This document shows, piece by piece, positions 54,591 through 62,700 of a stretch of 64,000 nt of DNA. Source of the stretch: Leptospira brenneri (GTDB lineage: Bacteria; Spirochaetota; Leptospiria; Leptospirales; Leptospiraceae). A program made the translations under genes and the position numbers. Location of the stretch: assembly GCF_002812125.1 (NCBI RefSeq), contig NZ_NPDQ01000006.1, positions 124,001 to 188,000 of the forward strand, in the 5' to 3' direction. Under the pieces are notes generated by a model. That model searched no databases. It worked only from the letters and a program-made list of their open reading frames with translations, and had not been told where the DNA came from. How positions within the stretch are numbered: position 1 is the stretch's first letter; each line of letters begins with the position of its first letter.

Positions 54591-54892
54591 AGCTAAATTT
54601 CCGGTAATATGTTTTGAAACTGATCCAATCCTTTCGATTTCTCCCTTGGGGGCAACGAAAAACTAGTTTGTATTAAAATTTGGTTCTCCTACAGACAAAA
54701 GTTAGTTGGTGGTAAAAAATTAAGCAGTTTGTAGCGAAATTCCAGGAGGTAATTTTGTGTGTACTCCTAACTTATCTGCTACGATCAATGGGCAAAAGCG
54801 GAAGTTCTGTTCCAAATGCTGTTAATTTTAAAATCAAGAATTTATCAATTGATTTTAGCGGTTGCTTCTCAAGATAAGGATTGGTTGGCTTT
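54591..54892. other. 302-bp gap with a candidate small ORF and inverted repeat
   Basis: This gap separates two divergent lipoprotein genes. It holds a near-perfect ribosome-binding site AGGAGGT (54744-54750), a 40-codon frame behind it, and a 9-bp perfect inverted repeat TAAAATCAA/TTGATTTTA (54829-54837, 54849-54857). I saw no clear -35/-10 pair for either flanking gene. Confidence 0.5.
54755..54877 (+). CDS. Candidate small ORF of 40 codons
   Basis: It starts with TTG 4-5 nt behind AGGAGGT, the strongest ribosome-binding site in this part of the window, and ends with TAA at 54875. The product would be 40 residues, hydrophobic at the start (MCVLLTYLL). A GTG two bases later in another frame would give only 22 residues. 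It could be a leader peptide for the OmpA-like gene that starts 15 nt on. No homology can be judged. Confidence 0.3.
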   Translation: MCVLLTYLLRSMGKSGSSVPNAVNFKIKNLSIDFSGCFSR

Positions 54893-55597
54893 ATGCGTAA
54901 AAGAATATCCTTATCAATCCTAATCCATTCCACCTTCCTTTTGTTATTTGTTATCAATTGTAATAGCATCGTAAAACAAGAATGGAAGGATTCAGTTGCT
55001 TTTCAAAAGTTTTGCGGATGTGTCACTCCTAAAGAGGTGAAAGCCGGTGACCATTTGGGGAGTTTACCCGAAGGTTCTTTGGATAAACTGGGGACTTCGG
55101 AATACTTGGAGAAATTATATAAAGGTCTTCGCAGTGATTTCGAACACTCTGGAACTCCGTTTGAAGAAGTAGGTGGAAGTCTTGTTGGAAAAGGGGTCGA
55201 ACTCAAACGTATTGAAGATGATGAAAAAAGGTTACGAGAACTTTTAATCGTGATCGATGGGGACGTAGCTTTCCCATCTGGAAAATCAACTCTCACTCCA
55301 AAAGCAAAAGAACTCATCGCCAAAGTTGGGGACGCTATGGAAGCATACCCTGAAACCAATTGTCGTATTGGTGGACACACAGATAGTGTGGGTGCATTCG
55401 CAATGAACCTTAAGTTAAGTAAGGAACGTTCTCAATCCGTAAAACTTGAATTAAAACTGATTCATAGAATTGTTGAAGCACGTTTTAAGGAAGTGGATGG
55501 TTTCGCTGATTTACACAAAATAGTCGATACAATGCTTGCGGAAAAGAAAAACCGTAGAACAGAAGTTTACGTTGGGACGGTTCGCATTGTTTATTAA
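54893..55597 (+). CDS. OmpA-like lipoprotein
   Basis: 234 residues from ATG 54893 (an upstream TTG adds four). The signal peptide ends in LFVINC, a spirochaetal lipobox. A helical region to about 115 precedes the OmpA domain, with VAFPSGKSTLTPKAKELIAKVG and IGGHTDSVG, the peptidoglycan-binding core. It should link the outer membrane to the wall. The last residues (ending VRIVY) run into the next gene, which overlaps. Confidence 0.88.
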   Translation: MRKRISLSILIHSTFLLLFVINCNSIVKQEWKDSVAFQKFCGCVTPKEVKAGDHLGSLPEGSLDKLGTSEYLEKLYKGLRSDFEHSGTPFEEVGGSLVGKGVELKRIEDDEKRLRELLIVIDGDVAFPSGKSTLTPKAKELIAKVGDAMEAYPETNCRIGGHTDSVGAFAMNLKLSKERSQSVKLELKLIHRIVEARFKEVDGFADLHKIVDTMLAEKKNRRTEVYVGTVRIVY

Positions 55598-56783
55598 GTT
55601 TCCAAAATCGATTTCATTAAAATTTTATTCAGTTCTATTCTCTATTTTATTTGTCTTTGCGGTTATACCTTTGAGGTCAGAGGAATCCAAAACGGAAGGC
55701 ACAGACGCTAATACAAATTCTTCCTTCGCTTTAGAAGATCGCGAAGATAATAAAACTCGAATGGATATCTTCAACCAAGTTTATGAACATAGGTTGATGT
55801 TTCGCGGTGGTTGGGGGATTGGAAAATTATCTCCGGCGATCTTAAATGAAACAGGGCCTGCTTGGTTTCAGAACTCACTCTTTCGTCAAATCACGGAACC
55901 CGGTGCTCCCCTTTCCATTCCTTACAAACCAGCTAAAGACTTGGGTGTGAATTCTCAGTTTTGGGACATTCGTTACGGTTATAAAAATAAATTTGAAGTA
56001 CAGTTTGCTGAAGATACCTCTCTTGGTGTTTATAGTCGAAGTCTTCCTGCTTCCAATAATTTCCTTTCTCCAAGAACCGATACGTATTGGGGAAGTACTT
56101 TTGAAGGGAATCGGTTACTTCGATTTGAAGGTGTGAGCCAACATTTAAGATTTTCTTATACACATCCCGTTTCTAAAATTTGGATGATTGGACCGTCCAT
56201 CAACTTCCATCGTTATACGGAAAGAAACAATATCTCTTATGGTTCCTATTCTACAAGTCGACCCGAAGCAGGGGTTCCGAACAAAGTCACTTGGTCGATT
56301 GGAGGAGATGCTAACGCTGAGTATTCCATGAAAGGAATTTTGCCTGGGATCTACACCAAGTTTAAACTTCGTGATTGGTGGGAACTTCGTGCCCGTGTGG
56401 AACTATTAGATCGAAAAGGAAACTTTTCTGTGTTAGGTTCTCAATTCATCCAAGAAAACTTTAATGATGGGAGTTCGAACTTAAATGGGGTGGTTCCTGC
56501 TTATGGCGGAAAGGTTAGAGATAAGGGAACCATTGTTAATTTAGAAACATCCTTTCAATACTGTCGTTTTACTTTAGACATTGGGGTGATTCGCCAAGAT
56601 GTCAAAAGAACCTATGACAGTTATTTTGGAGATACTATAGGGAATGTTCCCAGAAGTGATTATTCGGCAAGGAGTGTTTACATCGGGTTTTCGGAAATGT
56701 CTGCCTCGATCAAACACACTGTTACAGAATTTTACATCATGCCTGGAGTTTCTTTTTTTTACGACGCAGATAAAATTTACTAA
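55587..56783 (+). CDS. Putative outer-membrane beta-barrel
   Basis: 398 residues from TTG 55587, which overlaps the OmpA-like gene by 11 nt; an earlier TTG at 55536 would add 17. The chosen start gives a signal peptide (SLKFYSVLFSILFVFAVIPLRSEE). The body is strand-rich (FRGGWGIGKLSPAI, GVSQHLRFSYTHP) and ends FFYDADKIY, typical of a barrel. The overlap implies co-translation with the OmpA-like lipoprotein, hence a likely complex. Family unknown. Confidence 0.75.
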   Translation: MFIKFPKSISLKFYSVLFSILFVFAVIPLRSEESKTEGTDANTNSSFALEDREDNKTRMDIFNQVYEHRLMFRGGWGIGKLSPAILNETGPAWFQNSLFRQITEPGAPLSIPYKPAKDLGVNSQFWDIRYGYKNKFEVQFAEDTSLGVYSRSLPASNNFLSPRTDTYWGSTFEGNRLLRFEGVSQHLRFSYTHPVSKIWMIGPSINFHRYTERNNISYGSYSTSRPEAGVPNKVTWSIGGDANAEYSMKGILPGIYTKFKLRDWWELRARVELLDRKGNFSVLGSQFIQENFNDGSSNLNGVVPAYGGKVRDKGTIVNLETSFQYCRFTLDIGVIRQDVKRTYDSYFGDTIGNVPRSDYSARSVYIGFSEMSASIKHTVTEFYIMPGVSFFYDADKIY

Positions 56784-56908
56784 TCTGATTCTTGATTTCC
56801 CCATTTGGTTTATGGAGGTTTCCTTCGCAAATCCAATGGGTGAACCGGCCTACCTCCTTCTACCTAAAAATGTTTGATTTTTCTTAGTTTCCAAACAATC
56901 TAAAGGAT

Positions 56909-57568
56909 GTGCCGTATTTAATCTTTATCAGTTTCTTCCTTATGATCGCTTGTGGGAATCCTTCCGACGAGAAAGACAAAAACCAATTGGAGTCAAAAAC
57001 TTCCAGTGATACCAAACGGATCATCTATTTTGGAGATTCCCTCACTGCAGGTTATGGCCTTCCCGATTATGAAGATGCTTGGCCTCATGTCCTTACGAAA
57101 CGAATCAACGCAGAAGGTTACTCCTACCAAATGACAAATGCCGGTGTTTCTGGGGATACAACAAGTGGTGGCCTGGGAAGACTAGAATGGGTTCTCGCAG
57201 AAAAACCATCTGTCTTTGTGCTTGAGTTAGGTGCCAATGATATGTTACGGGGAGTAAACCCTTCGGTCACCAAAGAAAACCTACGTTCGATGATTCGCCA
57301 AATCAAATCTCAATATCCATCCACCAAAATATTGTTAGTGGGAATGTATGCCACTCCCAATATGGGGAAAAAATTTGCTAAAGAATTCAATTCTATTTAT
57401 CCCGATCTTGCAAAAGAAGAAGAGGTTCCTCTTGTTCCTTTTATTTTGGAAAAGGTGGCATCCATCCGCAAACTCAACCAAAAAGATGGAATCCATCCGA
57501 CAGAGGCCGGACACAAACTAGTTTCTGATACAGTCTATCCTTATCTGAAAACTTTGTTAGTGAAATAG
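56909..57568 (+). CDS. GDSL-family esterase/lysophospholipase lipoprotein (TesA-like)
   Basis: 219 residues from GTG 56909. The signal peptide ends in LMIACG, so it is a lipoprotein. SGNH motifs are intact: block I YFGDSLTAGYG with the nucleophile Ser, Gly in VSGDTTSGG, Asn in GANDML, and DGIHPTEAGH with Asp and His. TesA-type enzymes hydrolyse acyl esters, lysophospholipids or thioesters in the periplasm. A 125-bp gap without clear signals precedes it; a 10-bp inverted repeat follows. Confidence 0.9.
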   Translation: MPYLIFISFFLMIACGNPSDEKDKNQLESKTSSDTKRIIYFGDSLTAGYGLPDYEDAWPHVLTKRINAEGYSYQMTNAGVSGDTTSGGLGRLEWVLAEKPSVFVLELGANDMLRGVNPSVTKENLRSMIRQIKSQYPSTKILLVGMYATPNMGKKFAKEFNSIYPDLAKEEEVPLVPFILEKVASIRKLNQKDGIHPTEAGHKLVSDTVYPYLKTLLVK

Positions 57569-57609
57569 TTGGGTACGTTGTCCTTTTGGAAGGATCATAG
57601 TTAGAGCCG

Positions 57610-57639
57610 ATTCTGTAACTAAATTATTGGTTACAGAAT
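57610..57639. terminator. 10-bp perfect inverted repeat between esterase and toxin gene
   Basis: ATTCTGTAAC (57610-57619), 10-nt loop, GTTACAGAAT (57630-57639). It lies between two convergent genes, so a two-way terminator is likely. There is no strong T-run, and its place at the edge of the AT-rich toxin-antitoxin segment makes an insertion-related role possible. Confidence 0.45.
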
Positions 57640-57684
57640 AATTGATGTTATGCGCCGGAGATAAGTTTAAAAGAAATCTTAATC

Positions 57685-58104
57685 TTATACTTTAAAAATT
57701 GTAAGAAATTCTTTCGGACTTAGAGGTTTAATTTCTCCCTTGGGATAATCTTTTTTATTTCTAGTGATAATATATTTAATTTTTTTTGATTTAGCTGCAA
57801 AGTATTGAATTGAATCTTCAAAATCCTTTATTGTCGAATTTAATGCAAGGTCGATTATTTTTTCGTCAACAGGAATTATTTCTATTATGGTTTTGAATTC
57901 TTTAATTAATGCTCTAGCAGATTTCTCATTAGTATACTTTGCCAGAATATAGAAAATATTCCAAATAATTGGTGAAGAAATATAACCCTTAATTTTTTTA
58001 TTTTCTATTCGCGAAATTAGTTCTACTGTTTCTTGAAAGAAAGGTTCTCTCGCGTATAGATAATCGATAATAACATCAGAATCTAAGTAAACATTTCGAA
58101 TCAT
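57685..58104 (-). CDS. PIN-domain toxin (VapC-like)
   Basis: 139 residues. PIN ribonuclease fold: the first acidic residues in YLDSDVIIDYL (D8, D10), a central acidic run KDFEDSIQY (D94, E96, D97) and a late IITRNKKDYPKG. The toxin probably cleaves RNA when free of its partner. It overlaps the antitoxin gene by ATGA. Base composition is clearly more AT-rich than the neighbours, which suggests a transferred module. Confidence 0.88.
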   Translation of the reverse strand: MIRNVYLDSDVIIDYLYAREPFFQETVELISRIENKKIKGYISSPIIWNIFYILAKYTNEKSARALIKEFKTIIEIIPVDEKIIDLALNSTIKDFEDSIQYFAAKSKKIKYIITRNKKDYPKGEIKPLSPKEFLTIFKV

Positions 58105-58349
58105 TTGTATTTCTTTTCAAGAAAATGAGCTATATCATTCTTAATATCTATGTCTTTTTTACCTTTTAGTATTCCTGCTAATTTTTTTGTCACAGGTGGA
58201 AGATTCTCTTCATCAGATGGGATCTTTGAAGAAATTCCACCTAGATAGTCTTCTATCAGTTTAGATAAACTTTTATTTCTCTGCTTAGCAAATTCCTTTG
58301 CTCGTTTTATTATTTTGTCATCAAGAGATAGTGTAAGTTTAGTATTCAT
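58101..58349 (-). CDS. Ribbon-helix-helix-type antitoxin (VapB-like)
   Basis: 82 residues. The N-terminal TKLTLSLDDKIIKRAKEFAKQRNKSLSKLIEDYL is a ribbon-helix-helix DNA-binding and dimer unit (DUF6364-like). The rest, which should wrap the toxin, is flexible and charged. It comes first in the operon and overlaps the toxin gene by 4 nt. A TATACGTATA palindrome 12 nt upstream is a candidate autoregulatory site. Confidence 0.85.
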   Translation of the reverse strand: MNTKLTLSLDDKIIKRAKEFAKQRNKSLSKLIEDYLGGISSKIPSDEENLPPVTKKLAGILKGKKDIDIKNDIAHFLEKKYK

Positions 58350-58360
58350 CCAGAAACACC

Positions 58361-58370
58361 TATACGTATA
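58361..58370 (-). promoter_or_regulatory. Palindromic operator candidate of the toxin-antitoxin operon
   Basis: TATACGTATA is a perfect 10-bp palindrome between the antitoxin ATG and an upstream TTGACA (58400-58395 region, minus strand). The spacing from TTGACA is about 22 nt, too long for a standard promoter, so the -10 may be the AATCAT in between. Antitoxins of this type usually bind such repeats. Confidence 0.4.
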
Positions 58371-58511
58371 ATGATTAATTTTAGTTACGTAAATGTCAAT
58401 CTTTACTTTTCCACAAATAATCCATTTGGTGGTTTATTTTCTAAAAGATTTTGTCTCTTGTGCATAAAACCTTCTCACTGCTGTTAAATTGGCTTATCAC
58501 TTGTTATCTCC

Positions 58512-59153
58512 CTACGGTTGGTAAACCGCCCTATATTTGCTTTGTAATACTTTTTCTGGGTGGATCGCCCAAGATTCTGAAATGGGAATTTTACGGCTTG
58601 GGCCTAAGTCGGTTAGATTTTTAGAACGAATAAAAGTATCGACTTTTTCAAGATTGTCTTTCCCTTCTGCCCAGATCCGAATGGTTCCATTTTCTTGGAC
58701 CAGTTCCTCCACTCGTGCGCCTATAAAAATACGAACATTCATAAAACCATTTTCATCCGTATCGAAGTCGGAGTAGGCAATATGTCCAGATGTGATTCCT
58801 GTTTTTGCGGTTTGGTTAAAATAGGTTTTTGTTTCCCAAATCCCATTTTGATTTTCGTCAGACCATTCCACTAATTTTTTTGTCTCGGGCCCAAACCACA
58901 ACCTGCGTGTAGGTTGTTTTTTTTTCGGATCTCTCCATTCGTTAAACAGAGGAAAGGTTTTGGATTGGTCTTTTAAATCACCGTAAATCCAAGCTAGGTC
59001 ATGATAAAGATCGCCTTCTTCTTTGGTAGCTAAGAAAAACCCAAGACCTAAGTCTTTCCATTGGATGATGGCTTGGTTTTTCACTTCTGTGAATTGTAAG
59101 GGAGAGCAGTTAAAATAAAGGCAAGAGATTGTAAGGATAACTATTTTTTTCAT
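58512..59153 (-). CDS. Lipoprotein of unknown function
   Basis: 213 residues. The signal peptide ends in CLYFNC, so Cys16 is the probable lipid anchor. The body has repeated beta-type segments with Asp/Asn-Gly turns (WSDENQNGIWETKTYFNQ, DFDTDENGFMNVRIF), which look like Ca-binding or EF-hand-like loops. Family not recognised. The next minus-strand gene upstream is set off by a rho-independent terminator. Confidence 0.75.
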   Translation of the reverse strand: MKKIVILTISCLYFNCSPLQFTEVKNQAIIQWKDLGLGFFLATKEEGDLYHDLAWIYGDLKDQSKTFPLFNEWRDPKKKQPTRRLWFGPETKKLVEWSDENQNGIWETKTYFNQTAKTGITSGHIAYSDFDTDENGFMNVRIFIGARVEELVQENGTIRIWAEGKDNLEKVDTFIRSKNLTDLGPSRKIPISESWAIHPEKVLQSKYRAVYQP

Positions 59154-59192
59154 AAAAGAGAAGAGGTCAGAGTCAAACGATGTTGATAAACA

Positions 59193-59221
59193 AAAAAGCC
59201 GGCCACCAAAGTGACCGGTCC
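59193..59221 (-). terminator. Rho-independent terminator of the 232-residue lipoprotein gene
   Basis: On the minus strand CCGGTCAC, loop TTTG, GTGGCCGG with one T-G pair, then CTTTTTTG. Stem arms are 59200-59207 and 59212-59219. It lies 28 nt past the stop of the gene that ends at 59248. The loop is the same as in the terminator at 45072-45094. Confidence 0.75.
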
Positions 59222-59247
59222 TTAAAAACTGAATTTCTTAAGAGATC

Positions 59248-59946
59248 TTAGAATTCAGTATTGAGTGTGGCACATTTTGTAGTCGCAGGTTCTGCTGAGC
59301 CATAAGTACAAGTTGAAAAGATTAATTTTGTCGGAGGGGTTGAAGTCACAGCATCAATCAGAGTTTGGTTCATTGCTTTTAAAGCATTGGCACAAGCCGT
59401 AGTACTGCTACCTTCAACTGCTGCCACATAAAAATAATCATCTAAACTTGTTGGGGACGTAGCAGCAATTTGTGCTTCAGTCCTTCCGTCATTTTTTAAC
59501 TTCGCTGCTGTTTCTACGACAAGGTTTGGCACTGAGAACGCTCTTTTGGAAGCAACAGAAGCTTCGAAAGTAGCATCATTTGTGTTGTTTGAATTTGTAA
59601 TTTGTGTGTTAATCCCGTTTGTAATCGAAGTAACAGAGGAATCGCAAACGGATCCAGCTTTTGTGTAGTATGCAATGATGTTATTTTTTGTAGTATTGTA
59701 AGTTGCTTCAACTTCTGCTTTCGTTCGATCCACTTTACAAGCGCCTTTGGGAGTAGGAGTGATGCTCACAGAATAAGACGTTGCACTATTTTTTGTTACA
59801 ATGGCACAGTTTCCACTTAATTGGTCATTAGTATAAAGTAAAAATGCCAGCAGAGGGGTGTTGTCTTCTTTTGATTCAGCTTTGCAGTTAGCAAAAGATG
59901 TTACAAAGAAAAGTAGAGTCAGTAGGATAGGTGTTGTTTTTTTCAT
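59248..59946 (-). CDS. Small lipoprotein, Ala/Thr-rich
   Basis: 232 residues from the ATG at 59946, giving MKKTTPILLTLLFFVTSFANC with lipobox-like SFANC; a frame start at 60018 adds 24 non-signal residues and is rejected. CTTTCC on the plus strand gives GGAAAG as ribosome-binding site. The mature part is Ala/Thr/Asn-rich with six Cys spread along it, including CAIV, CKVD, CDSS and CATL. Family unknown; a surface role is likely. It is preceded by a dense group of inverted repeats. Confidence 0.75.
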   Translation of the reverse strand: MKKTTPILLTLLFFVTSFANCKAESKEDNTPLLAFLLYTNDQLSGNCAIVTKNSATSYSVSITPTPKGACKVDRTKAEVEATYNTTKNNIIAYYTKAGSVCDSSVTSITNGINTQITNSNNTNDATFEASVASKRAFSVPNLVVETAAKLKNDGRTEAQIAATSPTSLDDYFYVAAVEGSSTTACANALKAMNQTLIDAVTSTPPTKLIFSTCTYGSAEPATTKCATLNTEF

Positions 59947-60596
59947 TATCTTTCCTTGAGAAATTTGATTGTCGTATGATACATACGAACATTGTTCGTC
60001 AGTGAAAAAGAAATACAAATAACGTCAATGGAATTTGATTAAAAGTCATCGGTGACTTGTATTAGATCGTTTTTTATAATATTAAAACTAACTAATGTTT
60101 GTTTTTGTGATAACTCCTAAAATAAAAATTCGCGAATTAAGTTTCACGTGATATATAGGTAATACTTTTACTGATTGTGTATCTGTCGTATATATCTGTA
60201 TGTATTGCAATCTAACAGGTGATAAGTTGTTTTTTATTTGTGGCTAAAAATTGAAAGTTATGAATTCTTTGTTTTTTTTTCACAAATGAATTTTGTTTTG
60301 TTAAGTATTTTAGTAAACTTTGATAAAGTTCACTGTTGGATTTAGTTTATGATCGATCCATTGATGGAAAAAATTTTCAATCTTCGGATTGGTTGGAAGG
60401 ACGATTTTATGATAGAAGATGAAAATGGGGGAAACAAAAATTCCTAATTTTTAAAAATCTCTCTTGTTCGGTGGCGAGTCTTTAGGTCTACTTTGTGATA
60501 GCAGTTCCTATTCCAAACCTGACTTTCCCCCTCAATTTTCGTCTTTTTTCCTTGCCGATTTGTCCTGATTCCAAATGATGGTTTCACAAACCTTCT
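59947..60596. other. 650-bp AT-rich non-coding stretch
   Basis: Between the Ala/Thr-rich lipoprotein gene and tRNA-Gly. It holds the overlapping inverted repeats at 59973-59998, AGTCA/TGACT (60045-60058), a 12-bp palindrome AATTCGCGAATT (60127-60138) and a weakly initiated 32-codon frame at 60349-60447. No convincing gene or RNA is seen. TTGCCG at 60552-60557 with an 18-nt spacing to TGATGG could be a promoter for the tRNA. Confidence 0.5.
59973..59998. promoter_or_regulatory. Two overlapping inverted repeats upstream of the small lipoprotein gene
   Basis: CGTATG-ATA-CATACG (59973-59987) and CGAAC-ATT-GTTCG (59986-59998) share two bases. They are 27-52 nt upstream of the ATG at 59946, the place of a promoter or operator. 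CGAAC-N3-GTTCG recalls Gram-positive LexA boxes (CGAAC-N4-GTTCG) but the spacer differs, so I do not call it LexA. Confidence 0.45.
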
Positions 60597-60668
60597 GCGG
60601 GAATAGCTCAGCGGTAGAGCATCTCCTTGCCAAGGAGAGGGTCGCGGGTTCAAGTCCCGTTTCCCGCT
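60597..60668 (+). tRNA. tRNA-Gly (GCC anticodon)
   Basis: Cloverleaf with acceptor GCGGGAA/TTCCCGC, D-arm GCTC..GAGC, anticodon stem TCTCC/GGAGA, loop TTGCCAA with anticodon GCC, and T-arm CGGGTTCAAGTCCCG. The discriminator is T and no CCA is encoded. It reads codons GGC and GGU. It is 62 bp upstream of tig on the same strand. Confidence 0.95.
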
Positions 60669-60730
60669 AATGAAGGTACGCTTCTTTTTCTTTCCACTAC
60701 ACTCTCTTTATTTACACTGGATATAATACG

Positions 60731-62077
60731 ATGGAATTTACGGCAAAAAAAAATAACAACGCAACTTGTGACCTCAGCATTCAATTTACCGCTGAAGAAG
60801 TCCGCACTGCCTACTCTAAGGCTTACAAAAATGCATCAGAAAAAGTAAAAATCCCCGGTTTTCGTCCCGGAAAAGCACCTCTCGATATGGTCGAAAAAGT
60901 TCTCGGTGATTCCGTTATGGATGATGCAGCGAACATCATGTTAAACCAAGCAATGGCAGACCTATTTGATAAATTGGAACACAAACCAATTCGTCTGCCA
61001 CAGTTTCAAATGGAAACTTTTGATAAAAATACTGGGGCCAAAGCCAAAGCCACTTATGACACGAAGCCAGAAGTCACCTTACCAAAGTTAAAGAAGATTA
61101 AAATCCAACCAAAAGAAATTAAAATTTCTGATGCTGACATCCAAAAAGAATTAGAAGGGATCCAAAAAAATATGGCTCGTAACTCTTTGAAAGAAGAGGG
61201 TGAGGCAGTAGAATCTTCTGACCTTTTAGAAATTAATTATAAGTTCAAAGAAACGGACAAGGAATACCCAGAACAAGGCCAGGTGGGAAAATTCCAAATG
61301 GGAGCTCCCCAAAACCCACCGGGTTTTGAAACCAATCTTCTTGGAATGAAACTAAACGAAACCAAAGAGTTTTCTTTCACTTACCCAGATTCTTACCCAC
61401 AGTCTCCTGAGTCCGCTGGAAAAACCATTATTTATACTGTGACAGTTTCTGCTGTTTACAAAGTGACTTATCCAGAAATTAACGATGACTTTGCATCTGA
61501 AGTGGATGGTTCTGCCAACTTACAAGAGTTAAAAGAAAAAACGAAAAAACAACTCATAGAAATTTTCGGAAACGCTCTGACAAAACGGGCTACAGATGAT
61601 GCTTATAATGAAATCATCAAAGAATCTAAATTCATCATCCCTGAATCTTTAATCTACGAAGAAACAGAAACAGTTTTTCAAAACTTTATGCGTGAATTTG
61701 GCCTTCCGGTAACTTCCCTTGCGGACTACGCAAAACGATTGAACAAGGAAGAAAAAGAGGTTCGCGAATCTTTCTCCAAAGCAGCAGAAAAACGCATCCA
61801 AACCTATATTTTGAAGCAGAAAATCGCGGAAGACCACAAAATCCAGATTTCTGACGAAGAAGTGGAGGCTGGATACGAAAAAGAAGCAGGCCAGCAAGGA
61901 ATTCCTGCCGAATCTCTGAAAAAAGAAGTCCAAAAACAGAAGGCGGAATCCTTCTACCGCGACAAATTCCTGTTTGATAAAATCGACGAGTTTGTGTACG
62001 CTGAGGTAGAAAAGAAGTCGCCGAAAGCAATTTCAACGGAAGAAGCAGAGAAAATTCTCAGCGGGAAAGAAGAGTAA
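60731..62077 (+). CDS. tig: Trigger factor
   Basis: 448 residues. It is the ribosome-bound chaperone and peptidyl-prolyl isomerase. The ribosome-binding signature GFRPGKAP stands in the N-terminal domain (near 43), the FKBP-like domain covers about 150-235 (GKFQMG, PPGFETNLLGM), and the C-terminal helical arms follow. Length is normal. ClpP begins 3 nt after its stop, the classic tig-clpP-clpX order. Confidence 0.96.
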   Translation: MEFTAKKNNNATCDLSIQFTAEEVRTAYSKAYKNASEKVKIPGFRPGKAPLDMVEKVLGDSVMDDAANIMLNQAMADLFDKLEHKPIRLPQFQMETFDKNTGAKAKATYDTKPEVTLPKLKKIKIQPKEIKISDADIQKELEGIQKNMARNSLKEEGEAVESSDLLEINYKFKETDKEYPEQGQVGKFQMGAPQNPPGFETNLLGMKLNETKEFSFTYPDSYPQSPESAGKTIIYTVTVSAVYKVTYPEINDDFASEVDGSANLQELKEKTKKQLIEIFGNALTKRATDDAYNEIIKESKFIIPESLIYEETETVFQNFMREFGLPVTSLADYAKRLNKEEKEVRESFSKAAEKRIQTYILKQKIAEDHKIQISDEEVEAGYEKEAGQQGIPAESLKKEVQKQKAESFYRDKFLFDKIDEFVYAEVEKKSPKAISTEEAEKILSGKEE

Positions 62078-62080
62078 ACT

Positions 62081-62683
62081 ATGTCTACACTCATGCCTTA
62101 TGTAATCGAACAAACTAGCCGTGGCGAACGCCAATATGATATTTTTTCACGGCTTTTGAAAGACCGGATCATTTTTCTTGGATCTGCCATCGACGAAACT
62201 TATGCCAATGTGATTTCGGCACAGCTTTTGTTTTTGGAAGCAGAGAACCCTGACCGTGATATCTATCTCTACATCAACAGCCCTGGTGGGTATGTAAGTT
62301 CTGGTCTTGCCATTTACGACACCATGCAGCTCATCAAACCTGAGGTAAGAACTCTTTGTATTGGGCAAGCTTCTTCTATGGCGGCACTTCTTCTTGCTGG
62401 TGGTGCCAAAGGGAAACGTTCTGCACTTCCTAACTCTCGAATTATGTTACACCAACCTTATGGTGGAGCAGGCGGACAAGCTTCCGATATCGAAATCTCT
62501 GCCAAAGAAATCATAAAGATCAAGGACAAACTCATCGATCTTTATGGAAGACACACGGGAAAATCCTCTGACCAAGTCCGAAAAGACACGGAACGAAATT
62601 TCTTTATGAGTGCCGATGAAGCCAAAGAATACGGAATCATCGACAACGTCATCCAAGAACGCAAACAAATGCCACAAGCTTAA
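62081..62683 (+). CDS. clpP: ATP-dependent Clp protease proteolytic subunit
   Basis: 200 residues. The serine protease subunit forms a tetradecamer with ClpX or ClpA. The catalytic Ser is in [11 protein letters not shown] (Ser99), His in [10 protein letters not shown] (His124), and Asp is in the region [12 protein letters not shown]. The N-terminal stretch is short, without a long propeptide. It is followed after 17 nt by clpX. It degrades proteins unfolded by the adjacent ATPase. Confidence 0.96.
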   Translation: MSTLMPYVIEQTSRGERQYDIFSRLLKDRIIFLGSAIDETYANVISAQLLFLEAENPDRDIYLYINSPGGYVSSGLAIYDTMQLIKPEVRTLCIGQASSMAALLLAGGAKGKRSALPNSRIMLHQPYGGAGGQASDIEISAKEIIKIKDKLIDLYGRHTGKSSDQVRKDTERNFFMSADEAKEYGIIDNVIQERKQMPQA

Positions 62684-62700
62684 AAAGGGGGCCTAAAGCC

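Noticed and set aside
56812..56877. 21-codon frame upstream of the GDSL esterase gene
   Set aside because: Very short, no ribosome-binding site and no support beyond being open.
59986..59998. LexA (SOS) box
   Set aside because: CGAAC-N3-GTTCG has the wrong spacer for the Gram-positive box and does not resemble the motif reported for Leptospira LexA.
60349..60447. 32-codon frame (starting MIDPLMEK) in the AT-rich gap
   Set aside because: No adequate ribosome-binding site, composition like the surrounding non-coding DNA and no recognisable feature; kept only as a mention in the gap entry.
60722..60727. Perfect TATAAT just before the tig ATG
   Set aside because: It is only 3 nt upstream of the start codon, so transcription would begin inside the gene, and no -35 box stands at the right distance. 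Probably chance in AT-rich sequence.
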